DNA of 64,000 nt from Citrobacter freundii (GCF_011077955.1 NZ_JAALBX010000005.1:124001-188000); one strand, 5' to 3'. Positions 46,811-58,151 are shown, counted from the stretch's first letter. Made by a program: numbers and translations. The notes: a model not told the origin generated them from the sequence alone.

Positions 46811-47641
46811 ATGTCGCAGGCAGCGCTAAACACCCGAAACCGGTCTGAGGAAGTCAGTACCTCGAACCGCAATAATGGAACGCGGCTTGCAGGAATGTTG
46901 TTTCTGCTGGCGGTGTTATGTACCGTGCTTTTTGGCGGTTGGGTGGTGCTGGGCTGGATGGAAGATGCGCAGCGCCTTCCCCTATCAAAGTTGGTAGTGA
47001 CAGGGGAAAGACACTACACGCGTAATGATGATATTCGTCAGTCTATTTTGGCCCTGGGCGCGCCCGGGACCTTTATGACCCAGGATGTGAATATCATTCA
47101 GCAACAGATCGAGCGCTTGCCCTGGATCAAACAAGCAAGCGTAAGAAAGCAGTGGCCGGATGAATTGAAGATTCATCTGGTTGAATATGTGCCCATAGCA
47201 CGTTGGAATGACCAGCATATGATTGACGCGCAGGGAAATGCGTTCAGCGTGCCGGCATCGCGAACCAACAAACAGATATTACCGATGCTGTATGGCCCCG
47301 AAGGCAGTGAAAACGAAGTGCTTCAGGGGTATCGCGATATGGGACAAGTGCTGGCAAAGGACAGGTTCACAGTAAAGGAAGCGGCAATGACCGCTCGTCG
47401 CTCCTGGCAGTTGACGCTGACGAATGATATCAAGCTCAATCTGGGCAGAGGCGATACGATGAAACGTCTGGCGCGGTTTGTAGAGCTGTACCCGGTTCTA
47501 CAACAGCAGTCGCAGGCTGACGCAAAACGAATCAGTTACGTCGATTTGCGCTACGACTCAGGCGCGGCGGTGGGTTGGATACCCGCGCCAGTTGAAGAAC
47601 CTAATCAGCAACAGAATCAGGCACAGGCAGAACAACAATGA
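46811..47641 (+). CDS. ftsQ: Cell division protein FtsQ
   Basis: FtsQ is a bitopic divisome protein that recruits FtsB/FtsL. From the ATG at 46811 ([15 protein letters not shown]) there are 276 residues, the E. coli length: cytoplasmic tail, transmembrane helix at about 28-50, POTRA domain from [18 protein letters not shown], a beta domain, and a Gln-rich tail. The longer frame start inside ddlB has no homology support. It overlaps ftsA by 4 bp. Confidence 0.97.
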   Translation: MSQAALNTRNRSEEVSTSNRNNGTRLAGMLFLLAVLCTVLFGGWVVLGWMEDAQRLPLSKLVVTGERHYTRNDDIRQSILALGAPGTFMTQDVNIIQQQIERLPWIKQASVRKQWPDELKIHLVEYVPIARWNDQHMIDAQGNAFSVPASRTNKQILPMLYGPEGSENEVLQGYRDMGQVLAKDRFTVKEAAMTARRSWQLTLTNDIKLNLGRGDTMKRLARFVELYPVLQQQSQADAKRISYVDLRYDSGAAVGWIPAPVEEPNQQQNQAQAEQQ

Positions 47642-48894
47642 TCAAGGCGACGGACAGAAAACTGGTAGTTGGACTAGAGATCGGGACCGCAAAGGTCGCC
47701 GCTTTAGTAGGGGAAGTTCTGCCCGACGGTATGGTCAATATTATTGGCGTCGGGAGTTGCCCTTCCCGTGGAATGGATAAGGGTGGGGTTAACGATCTTG
47801 AATCGGTAGTGAAATGCGTACAACGCGCTATCGATCAAGCTGAATTAATGGCGGACTGCCAGATTTCTTCGGTATATCTGGCGCTTTCGGGTAAACATAT
47901 CAGTTGCCAGAATGAAATCGGCATGGTGCCTATTTCTGAAGAAGAAGTGACGCAAGAAGACGTAGAAAACGTCGTACATACCGCCAAATCGGTGCGTGTG
48001 CGTGATGAACATCGTGTTCTGCACGTTATTCCTCAGGAATATGCTATCGATTATCAGGAAGGCATTAAAAATCCGGTAGGGTTATCCGGTGTACGTATGC
48101 AAGCTAAGGTACATTTGATTACCTGCCATAACGATATGGCGAAAAACATTGTTAAAGCAGTTGAACGATGTGGCCTAAAAGTTGACCAACTCATTTTCGC
48201 AGGTCTGGCGGCAAGTTATTCGGTCCTGACTGAAGACGAACGCGAATTGGGTGTCTGTGTCGTAGATATCGGCGGTGGTACAATGGATATCGCCGTGTAT
48301 ACCGGTGGTGCGCTTCGTCACACGAAAGTTATCCCCTATGCCGGGAACGTGGTGACCAGTGATATCGCTTATGCTTTTGGTACGCCGCCAAGCGATGCCG
48401 AGGCGATTAAAGTGCGTCATGGTTGCGCGCTGGGATCGATTGTCGGTAAAGACGAAAGCGTAGAAGTACCGAGCGTTGGCGGACGTCCGCCGCGGAGTTT
48501 ACAGCGTCAAACGCTTGCCGAGGTGATTGAGCCGCGTTATACCGAGTTGCTCAACCTCGTCAACGAAGAAATTTTGCAATTGCAGGAGCAGTTGCGACAG
48601 CAAGGGGTGAAACACCATCTTGCGGCTGGCATCGTCTTAACTGGCGGCGCAGCACAAATTGAAGGCCTCGCCGCCTGTGCGCAACGCGTATTCCATACGC
48701 AAGTACGTATCGGGCAGCCATTGAATATTACCGGGCTTACTGATTATGCTCAGGAGCCTTATTATTCGACGGCGGTAGGCCTGTTGCACTACGGGAAAGA
48801 AACACATCTCAGTGGTGAAACGGAAACGGAAAAACGGACTTCAGTCGGCTCGTGGATTAAACGACTCAACGGTTGGCTACGAAAAGAGTTTTAA
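47638..48894 (+). CDS. ftsA: Divisome membrane anchor FtsA (actin-like)
   Basis: FtsA tethers FtsZ to the membrane and signals to FtsN/FtsQLB. It has 418 residues (E. coli 420). The actin-family phosphate loop [16 protein letters not shown], the [17 protein letters not shown] phosphate-2 motif and the [11 protein letters not shown]-type adenosine motif ([11 protein letters not shown]) are present. The C-terminal amphipathic helix [14 protein letters not shown] is the membrane-targeting sequence. The two-residue shortening lies in the variable linker before that helix. Confidence 0.97.
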   Translation: MIKATDRKLVVGLEIGTAKVAALVGEVLPDGMVNIIGVGSCPSRGMDKGGVNDLESVVKCVQRAIDQAELMADCQISSVYLALSGKHISCQNEIGMVPISEEEVTQEDVENVVHTAKSVRVRDEHRVLHVIPQEYAIDYQEGIKNPVGLSGVRMQAKVHLITCHNDMAKNIVKAVERCGLKVDQLIFAGLAASYSVLTEDERELGVCVVDIGGGTMDIAVYTGGALRHTKVIPYAGNVVTSDIAYAFGTPPSDAEAIKVRHGCALGSIVGKDESVEVPSVGGRPPRSLQRQTLAEVIEPRYTELLNLVNEEILQLQEQLRQQGVKHHLAAGIVLTGGAAQIEGLAACAQRVFHTQVRIGQPLNITGLTDYAQEPYYSTAVGLLHYGKETHLSGETETEKRTSVGSWIKRLNGWLRKEF

Positions 48895-48902
48895 TTTAAA
48901 AA

Positions 48903-48925
48903 GAGACTGCCGAATTCGCAGTCTC
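48903..48925 (+). promoter_or_regulatory. ftsA-ftsZ intergenic hairpin
   Basis: GAGACTGC (48903-48910) and GCAGTCTC (48918-48925) form a perfect 8-bp stem with a 7-nt loop in the 60-bp ftsA-ftsZ gap, 21 bp before the ftsZ ribosome site. No T-run follows, so it is more likely an RNA processing or stability element than a terminator. Confidence 0.55.
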
Positions 48926-48954
48926 AGGCGACAGGCACATTACGGAGAGAAACT

Positions 48955-50106
48955 ATGTTTGAACCTATGGAACTGACCAACGACGCGGTGATTAAAGTCA
49001 TCGGCGTCGGTGGTGGTGGCGGTAATGCCGTCGAACACATGGTGCGCGAGCGCATCGAAGGTGTGGAATTCTTTGCGGTGAATACCGATGCTCAGGCATT
49101 GCGTAAGACTGCGGTAGGACAGACTATTCAGATTGGTAGTGGGATCACGAAGGGCCTTGGCGCCGGCGCGAACCCTGAAGTTGGCCGTAACGCTGCGGAT
49201 GAAGACCGCGAAGCGCTGCGCGCCGCCCTGGATGGCGCAGACATGGTATTTATCGCAGCAGGTATGGGCGGTGGTACAGGTACGGGCGCAGCACCAGTTG
49301 TAGCGGAAGTGGCTAAAGACCTGGGTATCCTGACCGTAGCGGTTGTGACCAAGCCTTTCAATTTCGAAGGCAAGAAGCGTATGGCCTTCGCAGAGCAGGG
49401 GATTACTGAGCTGTCGAAGCACGTTGACTCGCTTATTACTATCCCTAACGACAAGTTACTTAAAGTGCTGGGTCGCGGCATTTCTCTGCTGGATGCCTTT
49501 GGCGCGGCGAACGATGTACTCAAAGGTGCCGTACAGGGTATCGCGGAACTGATTACGCGTCCGGGTCTGATGAACGTTGACTTCGCGGACGTGCGTACTG
49601 TGATGTCTGAAATGGGTTACGCGATGATGGGTTCTGGCGTAGCGAGCGGCGAAGACCGTGCGGAAGAAGCGGCTGAAATGGCTATTTCTTCTCCGTTGCT
49701 TGAAGATATCGATCTCTCCGGCGCGCGTGGCGTACTGGTTAACATCACGGCGGGCTTTGATTTACGTCTGGATGAGTTTGAAACTGTCGGTAACACGATT
49801 CGTGCGTTTGCCTCAGATAACGCGACCGTGGTTATCGGTACGTCTCTCGACCCGGATATGAATGACGAACTGCGCGTCACCGTGGTGGCCACCGGTATCG
49901 GCATGGACAAACGCCCGGAAATCACGCTGGTGACCAATAAGCAAACTCAGCAGCCTGTGATGGATCGCTACCAGCAGCATGGTATGGCGCCGTTGCAGCA
50001 AGAACAGAAGCCTGCGGCAAAAGTGGTTAACGACCCGACGCCACAAGTGGCTAAAGAACCGGATTACCTGGATATTCCGGCGTTTTTGCGCAAACAAGCT
50101 GACTAA
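48955..50106 (+). CDS. ftsZ: Cell division GTPase FtsZ
   Basis: FtsZ is the tubulin homologue that forms the Z ring. It has 383 residues, same as E. coli. The tubulin signature GGGTGTG is at about 106-112, with N-terminal IGVGGGGGNAVEHM, a synergy-loop NVDFADVRTVM, a variable linker rich in Gln/Lys/Pro, and the conserved C-terminal peptide DYLDIPAFLRKQAD that binds FtsA, ZipA and MinC. GGAGAG lies before the ATG. Confidence 0.98.
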   Translation: MFEPMELTNDAVIKVIGVGGGGGNAVEHMVRERIEGVEFFAVNTDAQALRKTAVGQTIQIGSGITKGLGAGANPEVGRNAADEDREALRAALDGADMVFIAAGMGGGTGTGAAPVVAEVAKDLGILTVAVVTKPFNFEGKKRMAFAEQGITELSKHVDSLITIPNDKLLKVLGRGISLLDAFGAANDVLKGAVQGIAELITRPGLMNVDFADVRTVMSEMGYAMMGSGVASGEDRAEEAAEMAISSPLLEDIDLSGARGVLVNITAGFDLRLDEFETVGNTIRAFASDNATVVIGTSLDPDMNDELRVTVVATGIGMDKRPEITLVTNKQTQQPVMDRYQQHGMAPLQQEQKPAAKVVNDPTPQVAKEPDYLDIPAFLRKQAD

Positions 50107-50186
50107 GAAAAACCCGGAAGTTGGGATTCAGCGCTCTTTGTGCTAAACTGCGCTGCCGATTGTGATATACACTCTCGGTTGTATAG

Positions 50187-51125
<939 letters not shown>

Positions 51126-51141
51126 CAACGCAGTTCAAATA

Positions 51142-51193
51142 CGGCTGGTTTTTTCTGGTACTCTCTCCGATCAGAAAAGCTGGCCGTTTTTTT
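51142..51193 (+). terminator. lpxC terminator
   Basis: CGGCTGG...TTTTCTG (51142-51157) pairs with CAGAAAAGCTGGCCG (51172-51186), with G-U pairs and one bulge, followed by seven T. Confidence 0.65.
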
Positions 51194-51369
51194 ATGGTTT
51201 TTTTCCGCTATCCTTATTCCTTAGCCGTTTAACTGCCGGTTTCTTGTGCAGATTGGTCCGCTTTACAGGGGATTACTGCTGCCTGCGACCGGGAATAATG
51301 ATAATATTTGTACGCAAATTTTAATGATTAACGAACGACGAAAACATTTCGTTTGTTCTGGTGGGTAAC

Positions 51370-51873
51370 GTGTCCGGACTTTTGACCTGTTGGCGACAAA
51401 TAGGTAGACGTTTTTTCTGGCCGCATCTCTTATTGGGGATGGTCGCGGCAAGCCTTGGGCTGCCTGCGTTAAATAACAGTGCCGAACCGGAATTACCTGC
51501 CAAAGCGTCGACCCGCAATATCGATAATCCTACGCTTTTCTCATTCGATACGCTGGCGCTGCAACATACTGCCCGACGCCCCTCTTTTACGGTGGATTAC
51601 TGGCATCAGCATGCCATTCGCACCGTTATCCGCCATCTTACCTTCGCTATGGCGCCGCAAGCGCTTCCCGTGGCGGAAGAAGTAAAAATTCCTCTTCAGG
51701 CGCAGCAACTTGCTCTGCTTGATACGTTAAGTACGCTTCTTACCCAAGAAATTCAGCCCTCCCGGGTGCTTAGTCTGCTTCCAGCGGCTCCTTTTACTGA
51801 GCGGCATTTTGCCGTTAGCCACTGGATAAGTCAGGTCAAAGGCATTCGCGCTGGTCCCAAGCGCCTCAGCTAA
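51370..51873 (+). CDS. secM: Secretion monitor SecM
   Basis: SecM is a secreted regulator whose translation arrest controls secA. From the GTG at 51370 ([21 protein letters not shown]) it has 167 residues (E. coli 170): an N-terminal signal sequence to about residue 37, a poorly conserved middle, and the C-terminal arrest motif [17 protein letters not shown] (147-163). All key spaced residues F-x4-W-I-x4-G-I-R-A-G-P are kept, although the intervening ones differ from E. coli. Only four residues follow the arrest Pro. secA lies downstream beyond an ERIC-like repeat. Confidence 0.93.
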   Translation: MSGLLTCWRQIGRRFFWPHLLLGMVAASLGLPALNNSAEPELPAKASTRNIDNPTLFSFDTLALQHTARRPSFTVDYWHQHAIRTVIRHLTFAMAPQALPVAEEVKIPLQAQQLALLDTLSTLLTQEIQPSRVLSLLPAAPFTERHFAVSHWISQVKGIRAGPKRLS

Positions 51874-51879
51874 GCCCTT

Positions 51880-52006
51880 TATACCCGATATCTTTTCGGT
51901 TACAGGTGCGTTGGCGTTACTCGCTCGCTCCCGCTACTTACTGAAGTAAGTCTCAGAGGAGCCAAAGCGTCGCCCCCTTCCTGCAAGCCGCATTATTCAG
52001 GGTATA
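51880..52006. repeat. ERIC-type (IRU) palindromic repeat, 127 bp
   Basis: The element is bounded by TATACCC (51880-51886) and its inverse GGGTATA (52000-52006), exactly 127 bp, the standard ERIC length. Recognisable ERIC blocks follow in order: ACAGGTGCGTTGGCG, TCGCTCGCTC, the central palindrome ACTTACTGAAGTAAGT (51936-51951), CCTTCCTGCAA, and ATTATTCAGGGTA. It begins 6 bp after the secM stop and ends 49 bp before the secA start. Confidence 0.9.
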
Positions 52007-52024
52007 TACTCATCTTTTTTCTTT

Positions 52025-52055
52025 CTTCGCACAGGCGAGGCGTTTGAGATTTATT
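52025..52055 (+). promoter_or_regulatory. secA translation-initiation region
   Basis: CTTCGC (52025-52030) can pair with GCGAGG (52035-52040; one G-U) just before GAGAT (46-50) and the secA ATG. In E. coli the SecM-stalled ribosome opens a structure masking the secA ribosome site; this hairpin is the likely counterpart. Confidence 0.5.
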
Positions 52056-54761
52056 ATGCTAATCAATTTATTAACTAAAGTTTTCGGTAGCCGTAACGAC
52101 CGCTCCCTGCGTCGTATGCGCAAAACAGTCGCGGCAATTAATGCCATGGAACCGGCGCTGGAAAAACTTTCTGATGACGAACTTAAAGCGAAAACCACAG
52201 AGTTTCGTGCTCGTCTGGAAAAAGGCGAATCCGTTGACAGCCTGCTGCCAGAAGCGTTTGCAGTCGTTCGTGAGGCCAGTAAACGCGTGTTCGGCATGCG
52301 CCACTTCGACGTACAGCTGATGGGCGGTATGGTGCTCAATGACCGCTGCATCGCGGAAATGCGCACTGGTGAAGGTAAAACCCTGACCGCGACCTTACCG
52401 GCCTACCTGAACGCGTTGAGCGGCAAAGGGGTTCACGTTGTTACCGTGAACGACTACCTGGCCCAGCGTGATGCTGAAAATAACCGTCCGCTGTTTGAAT
52501 TCCTCGGTATGACCGTTGGCATTAACTTGCCCGGTATGCCAGCGCCGGCGAAACGCGAAGCGTACGCTGCGGATATCACTTACGGTACCAACAACGAATA
52601 CGGCTTTGACTACCTGCGTGACAACATGGCGTTTAGCCCTGAAGAACGCGTGCAGCGCAAACTGCACTATGCGCTGGTGGATGAGGTGGACTCCATCCTG
52701 ATCGATGAAGCGCGTACGCCGCTTATCATCTCTGGTCCGGCGGAAGATAGCTCTGAGCTGTACAAAAAAGTGAATAAAATCATTCCTCACCTGGTGCGTC
52801 AGGAGAAAGAGGATTCCGACACCTTCCAGGGCGAAGGTCACTTCTCCGTGGACGAAAAATCGCGTCAGGTTAACCTGACGGAACGTGGTCTGGTATTGAT
52901 TGAAGAACTTCTCGTGAATCAGGGCATTATGGATGAAGGCGAGTCGCTTTACTCGCCAACTAACATTATGCTGATGCATCACGTAACGGCCGCGTTACGC
53001 GCTCACGTTCTGTTCACCCGCGATGTGGATTACATTGTAAAAGATGGCGAAGTCATCATTGTGGATGAGCACACGGGTCGTACCATGCAAGGCCGCCGTT
53101 GGTCTGATGGTCTTCACCAGGCGGTAGAAGCCAAAGAAGGGGTGGAAATCCAAAACGAAAACCAGACCCTGGCTTCCATCACTTTCCAGAACTATTTCCG
53201 TTTATATGAAAAACTGGCAGGCATGACCGGTACAGCGGATACCGAAGCCTTTGAGTTCAGTTCTATCTACAAACTCGACACCATTGTTGTGCCGACCAAC
53301 CGCCCGATGATCCGTAAGGATATGCCCGATCTGGTCTATATGACTGAGATGGACAAGATCGCGGCAATCATTGAAGACATTAAAGAGCGTACCGCCAATG
53401 GTCAGCCTGTGCTGGTCGGTACCATTTCTATTGAAAAATCAGAAGTGGTCTCCAACGAACTGACTAAAGCGGGTATCGCGCATAATGTTCTGAACGCCAA
53501 ATTCCACGCCAACGAAGCGGCTATCGTCGCACAGGCCGGCTATCCGGCGGCAGTCACCATTGCGACCAACATGGCAGGCCGTGGTACAGATATCGTGCTG
53601 GGTGGCAGCTGGCAGGCAGAAGTCGCTGAGCTGGAAGATCCAACGCCTGAACAAATCGCTCAGATTAAAGCCGACTGGCAGGTGCGTCACGAAGCCGTTC
53701 TGGCATCCGGCGGTCTGCATATCATTGGTACGGAGCGTCACGAATCTCGCCGTATCGATAACCAGTTGCGTGGTCGTTCTGGTCGTCAGGGCGATGCCGG
53801 TTCTTCCCGTTTCTATCTGTCTATGGAAGATGCGCTGATGCGTATTTTCGCCTCGGATCGTGTCTCTGGCATGATGCGTAAACTGGGTATGAAGCCAGGC
53901 GAAGCCATTGAGCACCCCTGGGTGACTAAAGCCATCGCCAACGCCCAGCGCAAAGTGGAAAGCCGTAACTTTGATATTCGTAAGCAATTGCTTGAATACG
54001 ATGATGTGGCAAACGATCAGCGTCGCGCGATCTACACCCAGCGTAACGAATTGCTGGATGTATCAGACATCAGCGAAACCGTGAACAGCATCCGTGAAGA
54101 TGTGTTTAAAGCGACCATTGATGCCCATATCCCGCCACAGTCTCTTGAAGAGATGTGGGACATTCCGGGCCTTGAAGAGCGTCTGAAAAACGATTTCGAC
54201 CTGGAATTGCCTATTGCCGAGTGGCTGGACAAAGAGCCGGAGCTGCACGAAGAAACGCTGCGTGAGCGTATTTTGCAGAACGCTATCGACGTTTATCGTC
54301 GTAAAGAAGAAGTGGTCGGCACCGAGATGATGCGTCACTTCGAGAAAGGCGTGATGCTGCAAACGCTGGATTCCCTGTGGAAAGAGCACCTGGCGGCAAT
54401 GGACTACCTGCGTCAGGGCATCCACCTGCGTGGTTACGCGCAGAAAGATCCGAAGCAGGAATATAAGCGCGAGTCGTTTGCTATGTTTGCCACCATGCTG
54501 GAATCGCTGAAATATGAAGTCATCAGCACCCTGAGTAAAGTTCAGGTGCGTATGCCGGAAGAAGTGGAAGCGATGGAACAGCAGCGTCGTGAAGAGGCAG
54601 AGCGCCTGGCGCAGATGCAGCAGCTTAGCCATCAGGATGATGACAGCGCGGCAGCCGCGGCGCTGGCGGAACAGACCGGCGAGCGTAAAGTGGGCCGTAA
54701 CGATCCGTGCCCATGCGGTTCCGGTAAGAAATACAAACAGTGCCATGGTCGCCTGAGCTAG
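52056..54761 (+). CDS. secA: Preprotein translocase ATPase SecA
   Basis: SecA drives post-translational export through SecYEG. From the ATG at 52056 ([21 protein letters not shown]) it has 901 residues, the E. coli length. Walker [10 protein letters not shown] (Lys near 108), [12 protein letters not shown] (about 209-220), the arginine-finger region [18 protein letters not shown], and the C-terminal zinc site [13 protein letters not shown] (near 885-897) are all intact. In E. coli mutT follows; here a terminator and the convergent hemW follow instead. Confidence 0.98.
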   Translation: MLINLLTKVFGSRNDRSLRRMRKTVAAINAMEPALEKLSDDELKAKTTEFRARLEKGESVDSLLPEAFAVVREASKRVFGMRHFDVQLMGGMVLNDRCIAEMRTGEGKTLTATLPAYLNALSGKGVHVVTVNDYLAQRDAENNRPLFEFLGMTVGINLPGMPAPAKREAYAADITYGTNNEYGFDYLRDNMAFSPEERVQRKLHYALVDEVDSILIDEARTPLIISGPAEDSSELYKKVNKIIPHLVRQEKEDSDTFQGEGHFSVDEKSRQVNLTERGLVLIEELLVNQGIMDEGESLYSPTNIMLMHHVTAALRAHVLFTRDVDYIVKDGEVIIVDEHTGRTMQGRRWSDGLHQAVEAKEGVEIQNENQTLASITFQNYFRLYEKLAGMTGTADTEAFEFSSIYKLDTIVVPTNRPMIRKDMPDLVYMTEMDKIAAIIEDIKERTANGQPVLVGTISIEKSEVVSNELTKAGIAHNVLNAKFHANEAAIVAQAGYPAAVTIATNMAGRGTDIVLGGSWQAEVAELEDPTPEQIAQIKADWQVRHEAVLASGGLHIIGTERHESRRIDNQLRGRSGRQGDAGSSRFYLSMEDALMRIFASDRVSGMMRKLGMKPGEAIEHPWVTKAIANAQRKVESRNFDIRKQLLEYDDVANDQRRAIYTQRNELLDVSDISETVNSIREDVFKATIDAHIPPQSLEEMWDIPGLEERLKNDFDLELPIAEWLDKEPELHEETLRERILQNAIDVYRRKEEVVGTEMMRHFEKGVMLQTLDSLWKEHLAAMDYLRQGIHLRGYAQKDPKQEYKRESFAMFATMLESLKYEVISTLSKVQVRMPEEVEAMEQQRREEAERLAQMQQLSHQDDDSAAAAALAEQTGERKVGRNDPCPCGSGKKYKQCHGRLS

Positions 54762-54779
54762 TCGGCAACCGTTAGACAT

Positions 54780-54815
54780 AAAAAAGCCCCTGCGATATCG
54801 CAGGGGCTTTTTTTA
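54780..54815. terminator. Bidirectional terminator between secA and hemW
   Basis: A perfect palindrome, AGCCCCTGCGATATCGCAGGGGCT, flanked by an A-run on the left and a T-run on the right. It can end both the secA and the convergent hemW transcripts and sits exactly at the junction where gene order departs from E. coli. Confidence 0.93.
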
Positions 54816-54833
54816 TAAGCACGTCTTAACAAC

Positions 54834-55970
54834 TCAGTCGGCCAGAAACAGCTCCAGCAACGAGTTCAGGAACAGCTTTCCATGCTCGGTAATTTGCCAC
54901 TCATCTGGCGTTTCCACTACATAACCGAGGTTTAACGCCTGGTCGATTTGCGGGCGAATGCTCTCTTCTGTTAAGCCGGTATAACGCGTGAACTCTGCGC
55001 GCGGCGCGGCTTCCAGCAAACGGAAGCGATTCATGAAAAACTCAAAAGGTTTATCCGCCGTTTCTACCTCATGCTGTTTGTCGAGATAGTTGCCCTGCAT
55101 ATAACCGTGCGGATGACGGGTTTTCGCGGTACGGATTATCCTGCCATCCGGGTAGGTGATTTTACCGTGCGCGCCGCAACCGATCCCCAGATAATCACCA
55201 AAGCGCCAGTAGTTGAGATTGTGCTGGCACTGGTAGCCCGGTTTTGCATAAGCCGAGGTTTCATACTGCAGATACCCTGCCGCGCTCAGCAATTGATGAC
55301 CCTGCTCGAAGATGTCCCACAGTGCGTCATCGTCCGGTAATACCGGCGGGCGCGAGCCAAACAGGGTGTTTGGTTCAATGGTTAGTTGATACCAGGAAAG
55401 GTGCGGCGGATTCAGCGCAATAGCCTGACGCAAATCCTCAAGCGCGTCTTCCAGCGTTTGATCCGGCAACCCGTGCATCAAATCCAGATTAAAACTGCGC
55501 AACCCTAAAGCATGGGCCAGGCGCGCGGCGCGTATCGCTTCTTCCGGGCCGTGAATACGCCCCAGCCGGGTGAGTTTCGTCTGTTCAAAACTCTGCACAC
55601 CGATGGAGATACGGTTAACGCCAGCACGTTGATAATCGACAAAACGGTCGGCTTCAACGGTACCAGGATTGGCCTCCATCGTGATTTCCGCATCCGCGCG
55701 TAACGTTAATCGCGTACGCACGCCGTCCAGCAGTGTTTGCATTGCCGGGCCGGAAAGCAGGCTTGGCGTACCCCCGCCAATAAAAATGGTACTGATTTCC
55801 CGTCCCTGAGCCATCGCAGCGTCATTATCCAAATCGGCTAAAAGATGCTGCACATAATCGTCGTGCGGCACTTCGCCCTTCAGCGCATGAGAGTTGAAAT
55901 CACAGTAAGGGCATTTCTGCACGCACCAGGGGATATGAATGTATAAACTCAGGGGTGGCAAATTAGCCAT
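54834..55970 (-). CDS. hemW: Haem chaperone HemW (radical SAM family)
   Basis: HemW resembles coproporphyrinogen dehydrogenase HemN but is a haem-trafficking protein. It has 378 residues, same as E. coli. The radical-SAM CxxxCxxC is CVQKCPYC (16-23), with Phe rather than the HemN Cys two residues later, as expected for Hem[21 protein letters not shown] and [12 protein letters not shown] are further family motifs. The start overlaps the rdgB end by 8 bp. Confidence 0.96.
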   Translation of the reverse strand: MANLPPLSLYIHIPWCVQKCPYCDFNSHALKGEVPHDDYVQHLLADLDNDAAMAQGREISTIFIGGGTPSLLSGPAMQTLLDGVRTRLTLRADAEITMEANPGTVEADRFVDYQRAGVNRISIGVQSFEQTKLTRLGRIHGPEEAIRAARLAHALGLRSFNLDLMHGLPDQTLEDALEDLRQAIALNPPHLSWYQLTIEPNTLFGSRPPVLPDDDALWDIFEQGHQLLSAAGYLQYETSAYAKPGYQCQHNLNYWRFGDYLGIGCGAHGKITYPDGRIIRTAKTRHPHGYMQGNYLDKQHEVETADKPFEFFMNRFRLLEAAPRAEFTRYTGLTEESIRPQIDQALNLGYVVETPDEWQITEHGKLFLNSLLELFLAD

Positions 55971-56556
55971 GTCGCATTGCTTCCAGTAACTGTTTCAGCG
56001 CTTGTCCACGGTGGGAAATGGCGCTCTTTTCTTCGCGGGTCAATTCTGCGGCGGTTTTGCCTTCAGAAGGAACATAAAAAATAGGATCGTAGCCGAAACC
56101 GCCTTCGCCCGCTGGGGCATGGGTAATTACGCCAGGCCAGACGCCATGGAACACCAGCGGAGTCGGATCCTCCGCATGGCGCAGGTAGACCAGGACGCAG
56201 TGAAATTGCGCCTGACGTTTCGAGTCTGGTACGTCTTTCAACGCCGCCAGCAGCTTCTCAAGGTTTTCTCGATCGCTTGCGTCTTCGCCCGCGTAACGTG
56301 CGGAGTAAATACCCGGCGCGCCGCCAAGTGCATCAACCGCGAGGCCGGAATCGTCCGCGATAGCGGGTAAACCGGTGATAGCCGCTGCATGGCGTGCTTT
56401 GAGAATTGCGTTCTCAATAAACGTCAGGCCGGTTTCTTCTGCCGACTCAACGCCTAACTCGGTCTGAGCAACAATATCGAGCCCAAAATCCTGTAATAAA
56501 GACGCGAGTTCACGCACTTTCCCGGCATTTCCGGTAGCGAGGACAACTTTTTGCAT
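55963..56556 (-). CDS. rdgB: dITP/XTP pyrophosphatase RdgB
   Basis: RdgB is a house-cleaning hydrolase that removes dITP, dHAPTP and XTP. It has 197 residues, same as E. coli. Ham1-family motifs: [13 protein letters not shown] at the N-terminus, [23 protein letters not shown] (about 67-90), [14 protein letters not shown], and [10 protein letters not shown] at the C-terminus. It lies 15 bp downstream of yggU. Confidence 0.96.
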   Translation of the reverse strand: MQKVVLATGNAGKVRELASLLQDFGLDIVAQTELGVESAEETGLTFIENAILKARHAAAITGLPAIADDSGLAVDALGGAPGIYSARYAGEDASDRENLEKLLAALKDVPDSKRQAQFHCVLVYLRHAEDPTPLVFHGVWPGVITHAPAGEGGFGYDPIFYVPSEGKTAAELTREEKSAISHRGQALKQLLEAMRHG

Positions 56557-56571
56557 AGTGAAATCCTGTGA

Positions 56572-56871
56572 TTAAAGCAGCGCCGCAATAGCGGGCGGGA
56601 TCTGTTGCGGTTCAGTAATGACTATCTGTTTGTGACGGCCCGTTTCGCCCTTTTCAATGGTCACCTGACTTTTAGGTACCCGAAATTGCTTAGCGAGAAA
56701 TTTGACCAAATGCGCATTGGCCTGGCCGTCAACCGGTGGGGCGGTGATGGCAATTTTTACTTCATCGCCATGCAATCCAATAATCGCGTCGCGACTGGCT
56801 TTCGGCTGAATATACAGCCGAAGCGTCAGTCCAGTCGCAGCGCGCTCTACGGCACTCATAGCGCCATCCAC
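56572..56871 (-). CDS. yggU: DUF167 family protein YggU
   Basis: A 99-residue conserved protein (E. coli 96) of unknown function. The DUF167 core is visible: [36 protein letters not shown] and [12 protein letters not shown]. Its start overlaps the yggT end by 16 bp, so translation is probably coupled. Confidence 0.9.
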   Translation of the reverse strand: MDGAMSAVERAATGLTLRLYIQPKASRDAIIGLHGDEVKIAITAPPVDGQANAHLVKFLAKQFRVPKSQVTIEKGETGRHKQIVITEPQQIPPAIAALL

Positions 56872-57422
56872 AGCCCCGGCAGCAGCATGTTTCCGGTGCT
56901 TTGCAGTAATTCCATCATGCCCATATTCAGTACGTACAGCAGCAATACCAGCACCATCGGTGAGAAATCAATCCCGCCCATGGCAGGCAGCATACGACGA
57001 ATCGGCGACAGCAACGGCTCGGTAAGCTGTATCAATACATATTCAACCGGGCTGCGGCCACGACTGATCCAGCTCATTAACGCCATCACCAGCAGTACCC
57101 AGAAAATCAGCAACCCGATGGTTTTAATCAGGATGAGCAGGGCGGCTATCCAGATAATCGGCTGGAAAGTGATGACCATAAACAGCACCATCGACTTAAT
57201 CAGGCTGAGAACAAACGCCATCAATAGTGAGGCAGTATCGATAGGCCCCATTGACGGGATAATGCGGCGCAGCGGCCCCACGACCGGTTGCGTCGCTTTG
57301 ACAACGAACTGGGCGAGCGGATTGTAGAAATCGCAACGCGCCCACTGCATCCAGATGCGTAACAGCATCACCATGGTATTCAGTTCAAGCGCGGTGGAAA
57401 TCAGGAAAGTCAACGTCTTCAT
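56856..57422 (-). CDS. yggT: YggT-family inner-membrane protein
   Basis: A 188-residue protein (E. coli 188) with two YggT repeats, each with two hydrophobic helices and an [20 protein letters not shown]- or [15 protein letters not shown]-type amphipathic segment. YggT proteins have been linked to osmotic or ionic tolerance and, in other bacteria, to cell division/SepF regions; the precise function is open. It follows yggS by 15 bp. Confidence 0.93.
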   Translation of the reverse strand: MKTLTFLISTALELNTMVMLLRIWMQWARCDFYNPLAQFVVKATQPVVGPLRRIIPSMGPIDTASLLMAFVLSLIKSMVLFMVITFQPIIWIAALLILIKTIGLLIFWVLLVMALMSWISRGRSPVEYVLIQLTEPLLSPIRRMLPAMGGIDFSPMVLVLLLYVLNMGMMELLQSTGNMLLPGLWMAL

Positions 57423-57437
57423 GGCATTCCTCTGTGG

Positions 57438-58151
57438 TTATTGTCCTTGATGTGCCTGGTAATCGCGCGCGCCGAAAATGGCGGTGCCGATGCGCACCAT
57501 CGTGCTTCCGGCTGCAATCGCCGCCTCCATATCATCACTCATTCCCAGAGAAAGCGTGTCGACATGAGGATAGCGTTGTTTAAGCGCGTTAAATGCTACA
57601 GCCATTTGCTGTGCTACGGCAAACTGCCTTTCATAACTTGACTCAGGCGCCGGGATCGCCATTAAACCGCGCAGCGTCAGGCCGGGTAATTCCGCCACCT
57701 GGCTTGCCAGCGCATCCAGCTCCGCAAGGGGAATGCCGGACTTGCTGTTCTCATCGCTAATATTGATTTGAATCAGCACGTTAAGCGGCGGCATTGCCGT
57801 TGGACGTTGGTCGCTAAGACGGGTGGCGATACGCAGGCGATCGACGGTATGGCACCAGTCGAAATGCTCGGCAACCAGGCGGCTTTTGTTGGACTGTAAG
57901 GGGCCGATAAAGTGCCACTGCAACCCCAACACGCCCGCCTCGGCAAAATGACTGATTTTTTCCACGCCTTCCTGCACGTAGTTTTCACCAAACGCGCGTT
58001 GGCCGGCGGAAATGGCTTCTTCGATATCACTCGCAGGTTTAGTTTTGCTCACTGCAAGCAGGGTAACTTCTTCTGAAGATCTGCCGCAGCGTAACGCAGC
58101 CGCTGAGATCTTTGCTTTTATCTGCGCTAAGTTGCGCGCTATATCACTCAT
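57438..58151 (-). CDS. yggS: PLP-binding homeostasis protein YggS (PLPBP/COG0325)
   Basis: YggS holds pyridoxal 5'-phosphate and maintains B6 and amino-acid homeostasis; it has no known enzyme activity. It has 237 residues (E. coli 234). The PLP lysine is in LLAVSKTKPA (about 30-39), with FGENYVQEG, WHFIGPLQSNK and LSLGMSDDMEAAIAAGSTMVRIGTAIFG at the C-terminus. It is divergent from yggR with only 17 bp between start codons, and heads the yggS-yggT-yggU-rdgB-hemW operon. Confidence 0.95.
   Translation of the reverse strand: MSDIARNLAQIKAKISAAALRCGRSSEEVTLLAVSKTKPASDIEEAISAGQRAFGENYVQEGVEKISHFAEAGVLGLQWHFIGPLQSNKSRLVAEHFDWCHTVDRLRIATRLSDQRPTAMPPLNVLIQINISDENSKSGIPLAELDALASQVAELPGLTLRGLMAIPAPESSYERQFAVAQQMAVAFNALKQRYPHVDTLSLGMSDDMEAAIAAGSTMVRIGTAIFGARDYQAHQGQ

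Noticed and set aside
54762-54833. Insertion element or tRNA at the secA|hemW junction
   Set aside because: The 72-bp gap holds only the terminator palindrome and short spacer; no IS ends, direct repeats or tRNA-like sequence were seen.
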